The notes beneath the pieces are model-generated. The model did no database searches, had not been told where the DNA came from, and saw nothing but the letters and a program-made list of their open reading frames with translations. A program made the position numbers and the translations under genes. From NCBI GenBank assembly GCA_029194725.1, contig JARFXQ010000003.1, positions 186,001 to 250,000 on the forward strand: DNA of 64,000 nt, written 5' to 3'. Position 1 is the stretch's first letter. Every line of letters starts with the position of its first letter. The stretch is from Nitrospira sp. Its GTDB lineage: Bacteria; Nitrospirota; Nitrospiria; Nitrospirales; Nitrospiraceae. Positions 45,116 to 54,710 of this stretch are shown piece after piece.

Positions 45116-45698
45116 CAACTCTCTCCTGCCATTGGCCACTCGAACAACTTCGGCGATAGGAGGATGAGTGAAGCGCCTGCCGGAGATTGTACTACACCAA
45201 ACACCTCAATAGCTGGAGATGCGAATCCCCTGTTAGCTTCCCGAAGATGCTCGACTTCGGTCGCTGCTCACGGCAATCCGGTAGTATACGCCTCGAGAAA
45301 ATTAAGCTTGTCCGATTGAGATGACATCTGGATCGGCGGCCCCCAGCCGGACTGCGGGGGAGTCGTCAACTGAAAGGCCGCAAAGCAGGTAGCGTGCTGG
45401 TGGTAGCGGGGAAACGCGTGGAAGATACGGGCCAACACTCGCCGCGTCATCCGCCGCCCAGGAGATTTGCCACAGTTTCCGATCAGGCACCGACCATTAC
45501 ATGTGGAGGCACCTGACTTAAACGGAGAAGTAAGAGATGACTAAACAGACCGGCTGGCTGTCGCAACCACGCACCGTGAATCTCCTGGAGTAAATGGTCG
45601 AGAGTGCCTTCTCTCTACCTAAGGGTCCAGAACCACAGAAGAGTTTTTCACAGCCTGCTGGAAGGCGCATATTAAGCAGAAGCCGGAGGAGCTTTAAG
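45116..45698. other. Gene-poor stretch with one dispersed repeat
   Basis: About 580 nt with no frame I would call a gene. It carries the third copy of the AGTTTTTC repeat at 45641-45660. GC-rich palindromic sequence near 45335-45360 (GGCCCCCAGCCGGACTGCGGG) could fold but has no T-tract. Confidence 0.45.
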
Positions 45699-46121
45699 TC
45701 ATTGTACTTGAGCATGACCAGTATAAGTGCCTAGCCTGCTCGTAATATGGGCCAACAACAGTGGGGCCATTCTCATCTGGCCCGAACGAGAAAAATGGGC
45801 GCATAAGTATCTAGGTCCAGTCGGTTCTATTCGCGCTGGACCATAGTCTCGACGAAAGGTTTCAGCGATAGCTTGTTCGGTGAGTGTTCCGTCGAGGAAA
45901 GATGGTTGGGCAAGACAGGCCATAAGTGATGCGAGTATGACAGGACTCAGCAGGACCGGTCGACCCCATAAGTTAAACCTCAGGTCCGACGGTTTTTCGC
46001 GAGCATGATCGTTCTGATTATCACTACCGACGTCCGTCCGTCCAAGCAACAACACCTGATGCAAACCGGGAAGGCAAGCGTATCTGAACAACCACATTGA
46101 ACCTTGGCGGTGGTCAGGCAT
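45699..46121 (-). CDS. Doubtful hypothetical ORF
   Basis: 140 codons. The second half reads like protein (TLTEQAIAETFRRDYGPARI, then APLLLAHITSRLGTYTGHAQ), with a hydrophobic stretch VLLSPVILASLMACLAQ before it that could be a signal peptide if translation starts internally. No family recognised and no clear ribosome site. The remaining 90 nt up to the multicopper oxidase gene carry its promoter region. Confidence 0.3.
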   Translation of the reverse strand: MPDHRQGSMWLFRYACLPGLHQVLLLGRTDVGSDNQNDHAREKPSDLRFNLWGRPVLLSPVILASLMACLAQPSFLDGTLTEQAIAETFRRDYGPARIEPTGPRYLCAHFSRSGQMRMAPLLLAHITSRLGTYTGHAQVQ

Positions 46122-46150
46122 TGTTTCGCAACCGTTCTCTGTTCGCTCAA

Positions 46151-46178
46151 TTGTGAGTTGGTCAAGTGCAGATAGTAT
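46151..46178 (+). promoter_or_regulatory. Putative promoter of the oxidase operon
   Basis: TTGTGA (46151-46156) and TAGTAT (46173-46178) with a 16-nt spacer, ending 35 nt before the ATG at 46213. AGGAGA (46201-46206) is the ribosome site. Pattern match only. Confidence 0.35.
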
Positions 46179-46212
46179 TGGCCCGATCCACTAATGATCT
46201 AGGAGACCTATA

Positions 46213-48285
46213 ATGCACCAACAGGCACAAACTCATCGGCTGTCGGAGAGTGCAGAGGCTGATTCGACACCTCGCGCCCGTCGTATCGGACTAATCATTG
46301 TGCTGGTCACGATAAGTCAAACCATGTTGTGGAGCCTCCCTCCCGTTTGGGCAGCAGGCGTCGAACGCACCGCGCCAAATCCGCCGCTGCTCGAACTTCG
46401 CAAGGCAGCTCCCCGAACGACTCTCATGGCGCTTCCGTCCGCCGGGCAGCCGAGGGCGGGGATCGAGAGGCAACTTGACCTCAATCTCGTCTACAGTGAC
46501 AGCAAGCTCTACAATCCCGGCACGGGGCGGTATGACAAGGTAAGACTGCGCAGCTATGCCGGCACAGACACCAACCCGGAACGACCCTACGTCGCCCCCA
46601 CCATCGAGGTCACCCCGGGAGACACGGTGCGTATTACTCTCAACAACAAGCTGCCCCCCGACCCCGATTGCCTCGACTGGCCCAACGATAAGGTCGACAT
46701 CCCTCACTGCTTCAACGGCACTAACCTACACTCCCACGGCCTGTGGGTAAGCCCCACCGGCAACAGCGACAATGTGCTGCTGAAGATCAATCCGGGGGTC
46801 AACTTCCAGTACGAGTACAACCTTCCACCCGATCATCCAGCCGGGACGTTCTGGTATCATTCCCATCTCCATGGTTCGACGGCGCTGCAAGTGTCAAGCG
46901 GCATGGCTGGTGCTCTCATCGTCCGCGGTAATCGTCTGCCTACGGCACAGGTCAATGGTGACATCGATACCCTGCTGAAACGTCGCGACGGAACGGCCCT
47001 GCGGGAGCGCATCCTGGTGCTTCAGCAAATTCAGTACTACTGCCCCAAAAGCAACAGTCAAGACAACGTATGGGATTGCAAGGAGGGGGAAACTGGTGTC
47101 ATCGAGTCCTACGATAATTTTGGCCCTGGCAGCTGGGCACAATCTGGCCGTTACACCAGCATCAACGGGTCGATCCGTCCATTCTTTACCAGTAAAGCCG
47201 GTGATATCGAGCGCTGGCGGATGATCCATGCTGGTGTACGCGAGACCATCAACCTGGAATTCCGGCGCTCCAAGTCCGGCAGCTTCCCCAGTGTCGACAT
47301 GCTAAAAGGCGCCGAGACCGACCGTTTCATCACCGAAAACTGTACAGGTGATCCCATACCCTACCATGTCATTGCCAACGATGGTCTGACCAGGATGGCC
47401 GCGTGGCAAACCCCGCAGACGACCCTCCAACCAGGCTACCGGAGTGACGCGCTGGTCGTGTTCCCCGAAGCGGGCACCTACTGTGTGATCGATGCCGCAG
47501 CTCCGGCCGCAGCCAGCGTCACCCAGGAAGCAGAGAGCCGCCAATTGCTCGGCGTGGTGCGGGTCTTTTCTGGCACTGCGGTTGCCAATATCCACAACTA
47601 CGTGACCAAAAAACTTGTGGCTGCCGCCGAGCGCACTATGCCGAGGCCGGTTCGGTCCAAGGTCATCGCCGACCTGAAAAACGGGCTCAAACTCACCAGA
47701 TTCACGCCACATCCGGATGTCAAGGACAGCGAAATCACCGGCAAACAAGAATTAGCTTTCTTCATTGACACGTCGACTCCCAACGTGACGTTCGACGTCA
47801 GCAATGGTCTGGGCGCGTCCTCGAACCCGGCCAAACCGTTCGATCCCAAACCCTACGATCCCAACCGCATTGATCGCTTTCTGATTTCAGGAGGCGTGGA
47901 TGAATGGACATTGCAATCACGGTTCGTCAGCCATCCATTTCATATTCATGTGAACCCTTTTCAGATCGTCAAGATTCTTGATCCAGACGGTAAGGATGTG
48001 AGCGTGGCCGATGCCACTGACGACACCGGAGGCGAGCCTGATCCTCAGTATCCAGGCTTACAGGGCGTGTGGAAGGATACCTTGTGGATCAAAAGTCTAA
48101 TCCCCAAGAAACCGTATCCCCAGGGGGCCTATACGCTCATCATGCGCACGCGCTACCAGCGCTATATCGGGGAATACGTGCTGCACTGCCACATCCTTGA
48201 CCACGAGGACCAAGGCATGATGCAGAACGTCAGCATCGTCCTTCCAAATGGCCAGGGCGGTACCGTTGCTGATGGCGATCACTAA
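46213..48285 (+). CDS. Multicopper oxidase
   Basis: 690 residues, intact. An N-terminal hydrophobic stretch (about 26-48, IGLIIVLVTISQTMLWSLPP) after Arg-Arg suggests export. All four copper clusters are present: LHSHGLW (about 172), FWYHSHLHG (about 213-221), HPFHIHVNPFQ (about 574) and HCHILDHEDQGMM (about 658-670), the last with the type 1 Cys, His and Met. It oxidises phenols, metals or similar with O2 reduced to water; the substrate is unknown. It is long for a laccase, with an insertion around 290-480. It is the first gene of the oxidase operon, 75 nt before the tyrosinase gene. Confidence 0.9.
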   Translation: MHQQAQTHRLSESAEADSTPRARRIGLIIVLVTISQTMLWSLPPVWAAGVERTAPNPPLLELRKAAPRTTLMALPSAGQPRAGIERQLDLNLVYSDSKLYNPGTGRYDKVRLRSYAGTDTNPERPYVAPTIEVTPGDTVRITLNNKLPPDPDCLDWPNDKVDIPHCFNGTNLHSHGLWVSPTGNSDNVLLKINPGVNFQYEYNLPPDHPAGTFWYHSHLHGSTALQVSSGMAGALIVRGNRLPTAQVNGDIDTLLKRRDGTALRERILVLQQIQYYCPKSNSQDNVWDCKEGETGVIESYDNFGPGSWAQSGRYTSINGSIRPFFTSKAGDIERWRMIHAGVRETINLEFRRSKSGSFPSVDMLKGAETDRFITENCTGDPIPYHVIANDGLTRMAAWQTPQTTLQPGYRSDALVVFPEAGTYCVIDAAAPAAASVTQEAESRQLLGVVRVFSGTAVANIHNYVTKKLVAAAERTMPRPVRSKVIADLKNGLKLTRFTPHPDVKDSEITGKQELAFFIDTSTPNVTFDVSNGLGASSNPAKPFDPKPYDPNRIDRFLISGGVDEWTLQSRFVSHPFHIHVNPFQIVKILDPDGKDVSVADATDDTGGEPDPQYPGLQGVWKDTLWIKSLIPKKPYPQGAYTLIMRTRYQRYIGEYVLHCHILDHEDQGMMQNVSIVLPNGQGGTVADGDH

Positions 48286-48360
48286 ACGGTCGGGGTGCTG
48301 AGCTTCCACACGTCAGGACAAGGTAAACATCGCATACCATACTTACCAGGGGAACGAGCT

Positions 48361-48837
48361 ATGGCACAGATTCACCCTAGCCGTTATCAGCAAGTGCGGC
48401 AGATATTGAACGACGCTGCACAGGATAGCCCAGTAGATTATGGCGGCGTTGGGCGATTTTGGGACCAAGACGTGGACATTCTGAAGTCCGCACGCCTCCA
48501 CGGGATTCCGATGATCGCCCCGGAAACACCTCCTGCTTGCTGCAGCCATACTAGCGGGGCCACGGATGGCCCCCGCAGCGCGGCTTCGGGCCTGATCCAG
48601 GGCTTACGAGGTGAGCGACCATTCGACGGCAGCCGGTTTCCGCCGCTTCCCTGGGGTGGCAAACGAGTCGCAGCGGCAGACATCCAGGTGATCGCCGACT
48701 GGATCGACGGAGGATGCTTAGACGATGGCCAGCCCTCAGCCGCTGCCTCCATGCCGCTGCACCTTGCAACCGAAGACATGACCCATATCCTGGTGCGGGA
48801 CAACTCCGAGTTCGGTCTGGCCCCGGCGGGCGCATAG
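48361..48837 (+). pseudogene. Tyrosinase gene, segment 1: N-terminal extra domain, ends at in-frame TAG
   Basis: 158 codons from ATG 48361 (GGGGAACGAG ahead). Reads MAQIHPSRYQQVRQILNDAA, then FPPLPWGGKRVAAADIQVIA and DWIDGGCLDD, a short helical module like the non-haem end of cytochrome-type domains; no CxxCH is present. The TAG at 48835-48837 lies in the same frame as the tyrosinase core, and the residues after it continue without a new ribosome site. CAG-to-TAG would explain it. If the stop is real the product is a 158-residue orphan domain. Confidence 0.6.
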
Positions 48838-49449
48838 CGTCCCACTCGGCCCGGTGAATTGAAACAGCGAGTCAATCTTGATTGTTTGGGCGAGCCCGAA
48901 CTTGACCAGCTACGAGCAGCGTTTCGGCAGATCTACGACCTGAACGACTGGCCCGAGGACCGCCGCAGCTACAACAACCAGGCGCTGATCCATCAGAACC
49001 ATTGCCAGCATGGCTGGGAACGGTTCCTGATCTGGCATCGTGCTTATCTCTATGAGTTCGAGCAGAACATACAGGACTTCTATCCGAACCTCACCCTCCC
49101 GTATTGGGACTGGACCATGCCCCACTACCGGCCCGAGCAACCGGAAAAGGGGTGGATCATCCCGCAGTCATTCCAGGCGTTCTTGACGAGGGAGGCCGTC
49201 GAGAAGTGGCTGCCTCAGCTCAACCCGGCTCCGGCGCCTGAACAGAAGCAGAAGTTTTACGCTCTGGCGGAGCAGCGGCAGTATTTTGTATCGCAAAGAT
49301 GCCTCTTCCAGTATGTGGATAACACAATCGGTTATACTCACATTACCCTCAAAGCAGACGACCCCAACCGCCAACGCCTAATCGATGCTCTGCTGGATTC
49401 CAACCCGCTCTGGTATCCCCTGCGCTATCCCGCCGAATTCCAATTCTAA
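48838..49449 (+). pseudogene. Tyrosinase gene, segment 2: CuA half of the core
   Basis: Same frame as segment 1. The core begins near LKQRVNLDCLGEPELDQLRA. The copper A site is IHQNHCQHGWERFLIWHRAY followed by LPYWDWTMP, typical of tyrosinases. It stops at TAA 49447 just after LRYPAEFQF, while the homologous sequence continues in frame 2 (KAGNTINDVIHYHYP). So a one-base insertion lies near 49430-49446. A TTG at 48859 is the only nearby start and has no ribosome site, so I do not see an independent gene. Confidence 0.65.
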
Positions 49450-50464
49450 GGCCGGTAACACGATCAACGATGTGATCCATTATCACTACCCTTGCGCACA
49501 GGACATCCATCAAATCCTCGCGCTCAACAATTTCCGTGACTTCGGCGGTGGCAGCATCTACGACGCTGCGTTTGGCTTCCTGGATCAGAACCCGCACAAC
49601 ACCATGCACATCTGGGCCGGCGGCCAGAATCCCTATGCCAACGGTGCAGGCAGCTACGAGGTATGTCCAGCCGCGCCGGCTCCAGAACCGGCAGACGGTC
49701 TTGGCGAGCGCCGCAATCTGATGGTGCGGGTCAGCGGACGACGCTTTCATTCGCGTGCCGATATGTACCAGCAACCAGCGCTCGGCGATATGTTCAGCAA
49801 CCTCACCGCCTCCTATGATCCGGTGTTTTGGCCGATTCATGTCAATGTGGATCGCCTGTGGTGGGAATGGCAGAAACGCAACCCGAATGCCTCTCCAGTG
49901 GAACTGGACGCGATCCTCTCGCCGTGGAACTATACCCAGCGCGATACCTTGCATATTGCGCGCTTCGGTTACGAATACGTGCGCAACACCTGTTTCATCC
50001 CGGTCGGACTCAATGCGCCGGTGAGTCGCTTTCTGTCTCAGCCCATCCCCATATCGGAACAGACGCGAGGCTTTCGCAACGCAGAAATCCGGCTGCACTG
50101 GGTACCTCAATTGGATCGGTCGTGTTTCATCCGAGCCTTTCTCAACCAACCTGATGCCAACGCCCATACCCCTTGGCGCGACAACCAACACTTCGCCGGG
50201 TATCTGGCCATATTCGGCCACGGTGCCTGTTACGGCGGCCCTGGTCATTGTGATACCCCACCACCCCGGCCGCGGGACTACGACAACCGCACCCGCAGCC
50301 ACAATATGCCCCGCAATCATCGTATCGACGTGACAACCTGCGCCAGGCGCTTACTGGAAACCGCGCTGACACTGCAAATCACGCTGGTCGTCATCGGTGA
50401 CGATCACGAGGAGGAAATCGACCTCCTCAAGCTGGAAGGCGTATCCCTGAATTTTCTGGACTAA
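49450..50464 (+). pseudogene. Tyrosinase gene, segment 3: CuB half and C-terminal domain
   Basis: Continues in frame 2. The CuB ligands are His in NPHNTMHIWAGG and the His in DPVFWPIHVNVDRLWWEWQ. The usual HH pair reads IH, but the ligand His itself is kept. The C-terminal ~150 residues look beta-rich (VGLNAPVSRFLSQPIPISEQ, LTLQITLVVIGDDHEEEIDL). The stop overlaps the lodA-like ATG (TAATG). Repaired, the whole gene would encode roughly 700 residues oxidising phenols to quinones. Confidence 0.7.
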
Positions 50465-51171
50465 TGGCGAGAGACACAACCATGAGCAGGTATAAAATCC
50501 ATCCCGGCATCGGTATCGCTCGCCTTGGCAACAGTGAGACCGCGTTCTACATCGCTCCAGAAGTCCCCGCCGGTCTCCCCCAGGAATGTGACGCCCAAGG
50601 GAATCCCATCCTCACCCCGGACGGGTCTGGCCCGATCCTGGTCAAGACCTTCAAAGACAAGCAAGGTCGTATCAAGCGTCAAGCGGCTCGCTTCCAAGTG
50701 TTCGTGTACGACGACAGCCCGGAAGGCCGACCACTGAAAATTGGAGACTGCGTGGAGGGCGGCGGCAATCATGGCACGCTCATCGACATCCAGTGGCGGG
50801 TCTATCTCGCCAACAAGAAAGCCTCCTGGTATGAGTTCCACCAGAGGGTCGGCGAACATGGCTATGCTCCGGATGCTCCACGTCGTAACGCCGATGTCGT
50901 CGACCGCGACCGGCTGGTGATCGATCCCGGCTCCCGCAGCATCAACACCAGTACCAGGCGGCAGGCTCGCTTCGACCGTTCTGGCAACGCCACCCATGCC
51001 GCCACTTTCCCGCCGGAAGATATTCAGCCCCACGTCATCGACACCTTGGGTGAAATTCTGACTGACGATCAAGGCCGCTTACTGGTGTTGGGCGGACACG
51101 GTCATTCCGGCAGTCAGAAATCCGGCCCAGGCGAGCCACACATCAGCCATTATGCCAACAATGACGGCTGA
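50464..51171 (+). pseudogene. LodA-like CTQ oxidase gene, segment 1 (ends at in-frame TGA)
   Basis: N-terminal ~235 residues of a LodA/GoxA-family amino-acid oxidase with a cysteine tryptophylquinone cofactor. It opens YKIHPGIGIARLGNSETAFY, the family hallmark, from ATG 50482 or 50464. It ends GEPHISHYANNDG at TGA 51169-51171, and the same frame continues YDDVSDGPVMARLV. Relatives read NNDGWYDDVSDGPV, so the TGA sits exactly where Trp (TGG) is expected: a single G-to-A change. Confidence 0.75.
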
Positions 51172-52902
51172 TACGACGACGTTTCGGACGGTCCGGTAAT
51201 GGCGCGGCTGGTGATGTACTCTGAGCAGGTTGGCCAGAACCGCTATATCGACGTGGAATATCCCGCCTGGGTCATCGTCGGCTATCCACGCTTTGCGCCA
51301 CAAATCCTTGACATGATTACCATGGACGAGGTGCTGTACGACCTGTATCTGCGTGAGTTTGCCTATGACACTTCGCTCTATGGCGAACTCGGCGACTTCA
51401 ACCATACAGCCAAAATTCCCAGCCACGATACCACGGCACGACACCAATGGAAGGCCGGCCGGCTGACCTGGAATCGCAAATACAAGCCCTGGTTCTACCG
51501 GGACATTTGGCCGATCCTGTTTCGGCCCAATGAGTTCATGTACTTGTCCGACATCCTTGCACAGTCCAATTTCCCCCACGACCAAGAGCGGCGTGGCACT
51601 TTCAACCCCTGTGTGCTCGGGCAAACACCCAAAGGGTTCACCGACAAAGCCGGTTGGGAAGCCGCCAGCAAGACACCGAATCCCATCACCCTGGCTTGCC
51701 TTCGCGGGGAAGCTCTCCCAGGTGATCAACCTACCGCCACGCACCTCACCGCGACGCGGGAGGCGCAACAGGGTGAGGCCAATGTCGAAACTCGGCAAGC
51801 ACCACAACTGGACAAGGATGGTCGCTGGTTGTTTGACCCGTATGGGCCGATGCGGCGTTTCCTGTTCGACCTGCTGCGGCGTGGTGGCGAAGAAAACGAG
51901 TTTAGGATGGAAGACAAGGTCGGTAGTCGGATTCACAACCTCCCGTTGATGCCACTGCTGTGCGGCGACAATCCCCTTTCCGACGTGGCACCGGCAAAAT
52001 TTCTCCGGCTCACCGATTACCAGTTGTTCGTGCTGCGGCAATGGGCCGAGGGGAATTTCATCAACGAAATGGAAGAGTGTTGGATCGATCCCCAGACCTA
52101 TCCCGTGTTCTTGCCCTATTCCATCGTCCCGCCCCCTAGTACAGGACGACAATTGGACCGAGGCGTCCTGAGCAATGTCCTGGGAGGTGCCTTCTGCCCC
52201 GGCGGCGAGGTCGGTTGGATCATGCGCAATCCGTCGATCTACCTAGAACCCTACCGTATCAAGGCGGACAGGGCGTGGTCCGATTTCCTGCAGTCTGCAG
52301 CCCAGGCCAATGCCACGCACGGCAGTCAACTCAACGACCTGACGTTTGCCATGAATAATCCGCTCAGCCATGATAACAACTTCCACGTGGGTCTCCAGCC
52401 CGGCGACCTAACGAAGTATATGGCGGTGCCCTGGCAGACAGACTTTAATGAATGCACCACGAACCCTGTCAACATCACCTATGCTGACTGGAACAGCATC
52501 TCTCCCGAAAGCGAGAACGACCTCCGCCTGCAGCAGGAAGAGAAAACCTGGGACACCCTGTGGTGGCCGGCCCATCGGCCCTTACAATCAAACCAGCTCA
52601 CCGGCTTCGATGAAAAGGGGCAGCCGCAAACGGCCTGGACCACCTGGAGCCAGGGCATCCAGCAAACCAATGCGGGGGATTTCAAGATGGTGAGCCAGTG
52701 GTGGAAACTGGGTTTCATCATCCGCAATCCCTACCTGCCGGCGAGCAGCGCCAGAATGCCAAGCACGCAGGTGGATACCCTGTTCAACACCACCTCCTAT
52801 TACAGCGTGGAACGAGCCGGCACCGAGCACATCGCGGCCCCCAGCCCGCAGATCACCGCCATCATGAATATTCCGAAATCCGCCGACAAATCAGGAGGAT
52901 AA
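51172..52902 (+). pseudogene. LodA-like CTQ oxidase gene, segment 2 (catalytic part)
   Basis: Same frame after the TGA, about 576 codons. Landmarks: YPAWVIVGYPRFAPQILDMI, LGGAFCPGGEVGWIMRNPSI and KYMAVPWQTDFNECTTNPVN. The likely cofactor residues are the Cys of AFCPGGE (codon 52195) and the Trp of VPWQTDF (codon 52432), 79 residues apart; this assignment is by motif and uncertain. LodA enzymes deaminate lysine or other amines, giving H2O2. Without reading across the TGA no full enzyme is made. The stop is followed at 52905 by the next gene. Confidence 0.72.
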
Positions 52903-52904
52903 CT

Positions 52905-53321
52905 ATGAGTGATAATCCATTCGTAGGCGTTTGGACTTACCGCAGCCTCTTGAATGCCCAGGACGTGAGCACCGATTTCAATAGCCTGGAATTCGGGCGA
53001 GGCACTATCGAAATTCGTGAGGACGTCATGCAGATCCTCTGTGGCACCATCGGGGGTCCGGGGTGGTCTTTGAACTTACAAGGCTCACGTGAATACGGCA
53101 CGCCGATGCGAGCACGGTTTCAAGGAGTTGGGACCGTGGGTGGCGAAAAATGGGTTTACGATTACGAGGGCTATCTGGTGAACCACTGGCCGGATGGTGT
53201 CCAACAACGGCCCGCCATCGTCGGGTCCGTCATCCGCACGATTCCTCATTCTGGCGGCGCACCAGGGACGATCGCTCCCGCCGGTGTGGTGGCGTCGTTC
53301 TACGCCGTGAAGGCCGAGTGA
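52905..53321 (+). CDS. Unrecognised 138-residue protein of the oxidase operon
   Basis: ATG at 52905 with AGGAGGA ahead; intact. The protein is beta-rich with no signal peptide: MSDNPFVGVWTYRSLLNAQD, FGRGTIEIREDVMQILCGTI, GSREYGTPMRARFQGVGTVG, DYEGYLVNHWPDGVQQRPAI, SVIRTIPHSGGAPGTIAPAG. The regular strands with Gly and Trp suggest a small beta-barrel or lipocalin-like fold. It is wedged between lodA (2 nt) and lodB (directly adjoining), so a part in maturing or partnering the CTQ enzyme is a fair guess. No family name can be given. Confidence 0.65.
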   Translation: MSDNPFVGVWTYRSLLNAQDVSTDFNSLEFGRGTIEIREDVMQILCGTIGGPGWSLNLQGSREYGTPMRARFQGVGTVGGEKWVYDYEGYLVNHWPDGVQQRPAIVGSVIRTIPHSGGAPGTIAPAGVVASFYAVKAE

Positions 53322-54489
53322 ATGGACGCCGCGTGGGATGCGTTCATTGCCGGAGCCGGACCAGCCGGAGCGGCGACGGCGCTTTCCCTCACCGCTATCG
53401 CACCAGAGCTGCGCGTTTGTCTGGCCGACGCAGGACAAGATGATCCGTTCCACATCGGCGAGTCAGTACCGCCGCTGATCCACCAGTTCTTGGACCAGCT
53501 CGGTGTGTGGTGGGCCTTCCTGGATGAAGGACATTGTCCGTCCTTCCGCACCATGAGCGCCTGGGGTGGACCCGCCCTGAAGAGCAACGAGTTTTTCCTC
53601 TATGTCCAGAACACTGGTTGGCGCCTGGACCGCGCTCGCTTCGACCGCTGGTTGGCTGCGGAGGCGACACGGCGCGGTGCCCTGCCATTAAGAACCAGAG
53701 TCCGTACCCTTAGCCAGTACGGCGAGAGATGGCGGATTGATTGTGGCGAGGCCGGCATACACATGGCCCGATGCGTGGTAGATGCCACGGGCCGCACTGC
53801 TTTGCTGTCGCGACAGGCGGGCTTAAAGCCGGTTCACCATGACCGACTGGTCGCCTGCGTCGGGTTTTTCCCGGACACGGGTGATAGGGAACGACCGGGT
53901 GCCGATGCGGCACTCGTGGAAACCTTCCAGGATGGGTGGTGGTACACGGCAACAACGCCCGCCGGGCAGCGAGTAGCGGCCTTGATGACCGACAGTGATC
54001 TGGTTCGCCGTCTGGGAGTAGCTCGGCTGGAAACCTGGCTGGAACTTGTGGCGGTAACCCAATATGTGCGTCCCCTGCTTAGCTCCGAGCGTCCTTTGGC
54101 CCCGCTTCGCGTGTTGCCCGCGAATTCGCGCTGCCTGAAAGGACCATTCCCCCCAGGTTTGCTACCGGTAGGAGACGCCATGTCCTGCTTTGACCCGCTC
54201 TCCTCCCAAGGCATTCTCAAGGCACTGCGCTCAGGTATTTTTGCGTCTTACGCCATCGTCGACCGGTTGTTGCATGCCGACGATGGCCATGGCTGTGCCC
54301 GGTACGCGGCCCTGATACGGCAAGGAGTTCAAGGCGTACCGGACCACCCAGCGTGCGTACTACCGTCAAGAACAACGCTGGTCAGAGGCACCGTTTTGGT
54401 GCCGTCGGCACACAGTGAGAGACAAAGATGGGTCCGCCAGGGGGCCACGTAAAAGGCAACAGTTCCCTGATGCTTCTAACGACTTATGA
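53322..54489 (+). pseudogene. LodB-like FAD-dependent maturation protein, frameshifted near 3' end
   Basis: LodB-type flavoproteins (related to tryptophan halogenases) are required to form the CTQ cofactor of LodA. The start AGAGPAGAATALSLTA is the FAD motif; IGESVPPLIHQFLDQLGVWW and LLPVGDAMSCFDPLSSQGIL (FAD-closing GD) follow. The frame as read ends at 54452 with a tail that does not fit. From 54322 frame 1 reads KEFKAYRTTQRAYYRQEQRW and SEAPFWCRR, the expected C-terminal pattern, ending at TGA 54489. So a one-base insertion lies near 54315-54324. Confidence 0.72.
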
Positions 54490-54575
54490 AAAGTCTTGAT
54501 TCCAGCCAGCAATCCTCGTTCTTTCGATCACCCAAATCCAGTGCTAGTGTACTGTCCCTTAAGTTCCTTAACCTT

Positions 54576-54652
54576 CCGTTCGTGGTGAGCCTGTCGAACC
54601 ATGAACGGAACCGGTTGAAAACGCTTGCCCTTCGACAATCTCAGGGCGAACG
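54576..54652. repeat. REP-like palindromic element
   Basis: Two related pieces: CCGTTCGTGGTGAGCCTGTC running to GAACGG (54576-54608), and in the opposite sense CCCTTCGACAATCTCAGGGC ending CGAACGG (about 54629-54652). Each can form a stem and the pair a larger cruciform. It resembles the fragments near 8844-8960. It fills the gap between lodB and the phosphoesterase gene and may act as a transcription end or be a mobile palindrome. Confidence 0.6.
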
Positions 54653-54710
54653 GTCAATGTCAACGTATTAATGAGACACTACACTAGTCTGGCAATATAG
54701 GAGGTCTATT

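Noticed and set aside
48859..49449. Tyrosinase CuA half as an independent gene starting at TTG
   Set aside because: No ribosome site, the frame is continuous with the preceding segment except for the TAG, and the CuB half lies in another frame.
51169..51171. TGA in lodA as a selenocysteine or recoded Trp codon
   Set aside because: The position expects Trp, not Cys or Sec; other genes here use TGA as a normal stop and TGG for Trp. A point mutation or sequence error is simpler.
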